This document shows positions 63,963 to 64,000 of a stretch of DNA of 64,000 nucleotides, one piece after another. A program made the position numbers and the translations under genes. Numbering within the stretch: the stretch's first letter is position 1; each line of letters starts with the position of its first letter. The notes beneath the pieces are model-generated. The model was not told the DNA's origin and made no database searches. It worked only from the letters and a program-made list of their open reading frames with translations. The DNA is from Bacillota bacterium (lineage in GTDB: Bacteria > Bacillota > Clostridia > Peptostreptococcales > Anaerovoracaceae). The stretch covers positions 1 through 64,000 of the forward strand of contig JAUNDC010000016.1 in assembly GCA_030526355.1 (NCBI GenBank), written 5' to 3'.

Positions 63963-64000
63963 ATTATAGGTACAGAAATATGAGAGAATAATCTATCATT

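Overview
The window is a stretch of chromosome from an anaerobic, endospore-forming member of the Clostridia (Firmicutes). The evidence is direct: a small acid-soluble spore protein (14020), germination protease GPR (48444), SpoIIP (49358), a YlbJ-type sporulation membrane protein (16069), strong AGGAGG ribosome sites, an oxygen-sensitive class III ribonucleotide reductase (7985) and a 4-hydroxybutyrate fermentation cluster (56196-60557). The 4-hydroxybutyryl-CoA dehydratase and CoA-transferase closely resemble the Clostridium aminobutyricum enzymes as I remember them, so a relative in the Peptostreptococcales/Anaerovoracaceae area is likely. The species cannot be named from sequence alone.

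Layout. 1-2600 is an AT-rich accessory segment: an unrecognised two-gene module behind three 11-bp repeats, a stop-interrupted methyltransferase-like relic, and a RelB/RelE-type toxin-antitoxin pair. 2800-7750 holds a lipoprotein, a YcxB-like membrane protein, an acyl-CoA dehydrogenase fused to the FAD domain of ETF-alpha, a second lipoprotein and a GNAT enzyme. 7985-10800 is nrdD-nrdG with an NrdR-like box. 10957-18193 is a conserved Firmicute core block (rpmB, asp23, recG, SASP, rsmD, coaD, ylbJ, tmcAL). 18245-23008 is an AtoS/AtoC-like two-component pair facing a permease that has a sigma-54 promoter.

23380-31265 holds ackA, rpmF, a DMT transporter, an ArsC-like protein, a cation P-type ATPase behind a yybP-ykoY (Mn2+) riboswitch, asd and uppP. 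31300-41183 is a house-keeping run: ftsK, rimO, pgsA, cinA, a VOC protein, recA (LexA box), rplU, rpmA, obg. 41288-53409 holds a degenerate M23 protein, an HD hydrolase, a B12/radical-SAM pair, comEA, a DtxR-type regulator, deoD, an LD-carboxypeptidase, rpsT, and the gpr-spoIIP-(small ORF)-lepA-hemW run. 53409-56080 holds glpK, thiN and a NifU-like protein. 56196-60557 carries the 4-hydroxybutyrate genes behind a second sigma-54-type promoter. The rest holds membrane proteins and a PRK06851-type ATPase.

How the genes work together. The 4-hydroxybutyrate cluster converts 4-hydroxybutyrate to its CoA ester and then to crotonyl-CoA. The fused acyl-CoA dehydrogenase at 4068 could reduce crotonyl-CoA to butyryl-CoA, and acetate kinase could recover ATP from acetyl phosphate. 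These metabolic links are inferred. Two sigma-54-type promoters and one sigma-54 activator in the same window suggest that alternative-sigma control of catabolism matters in this organism. No tRNA, rRNA, CRISPR array or recognisable insertion sequence was seen.
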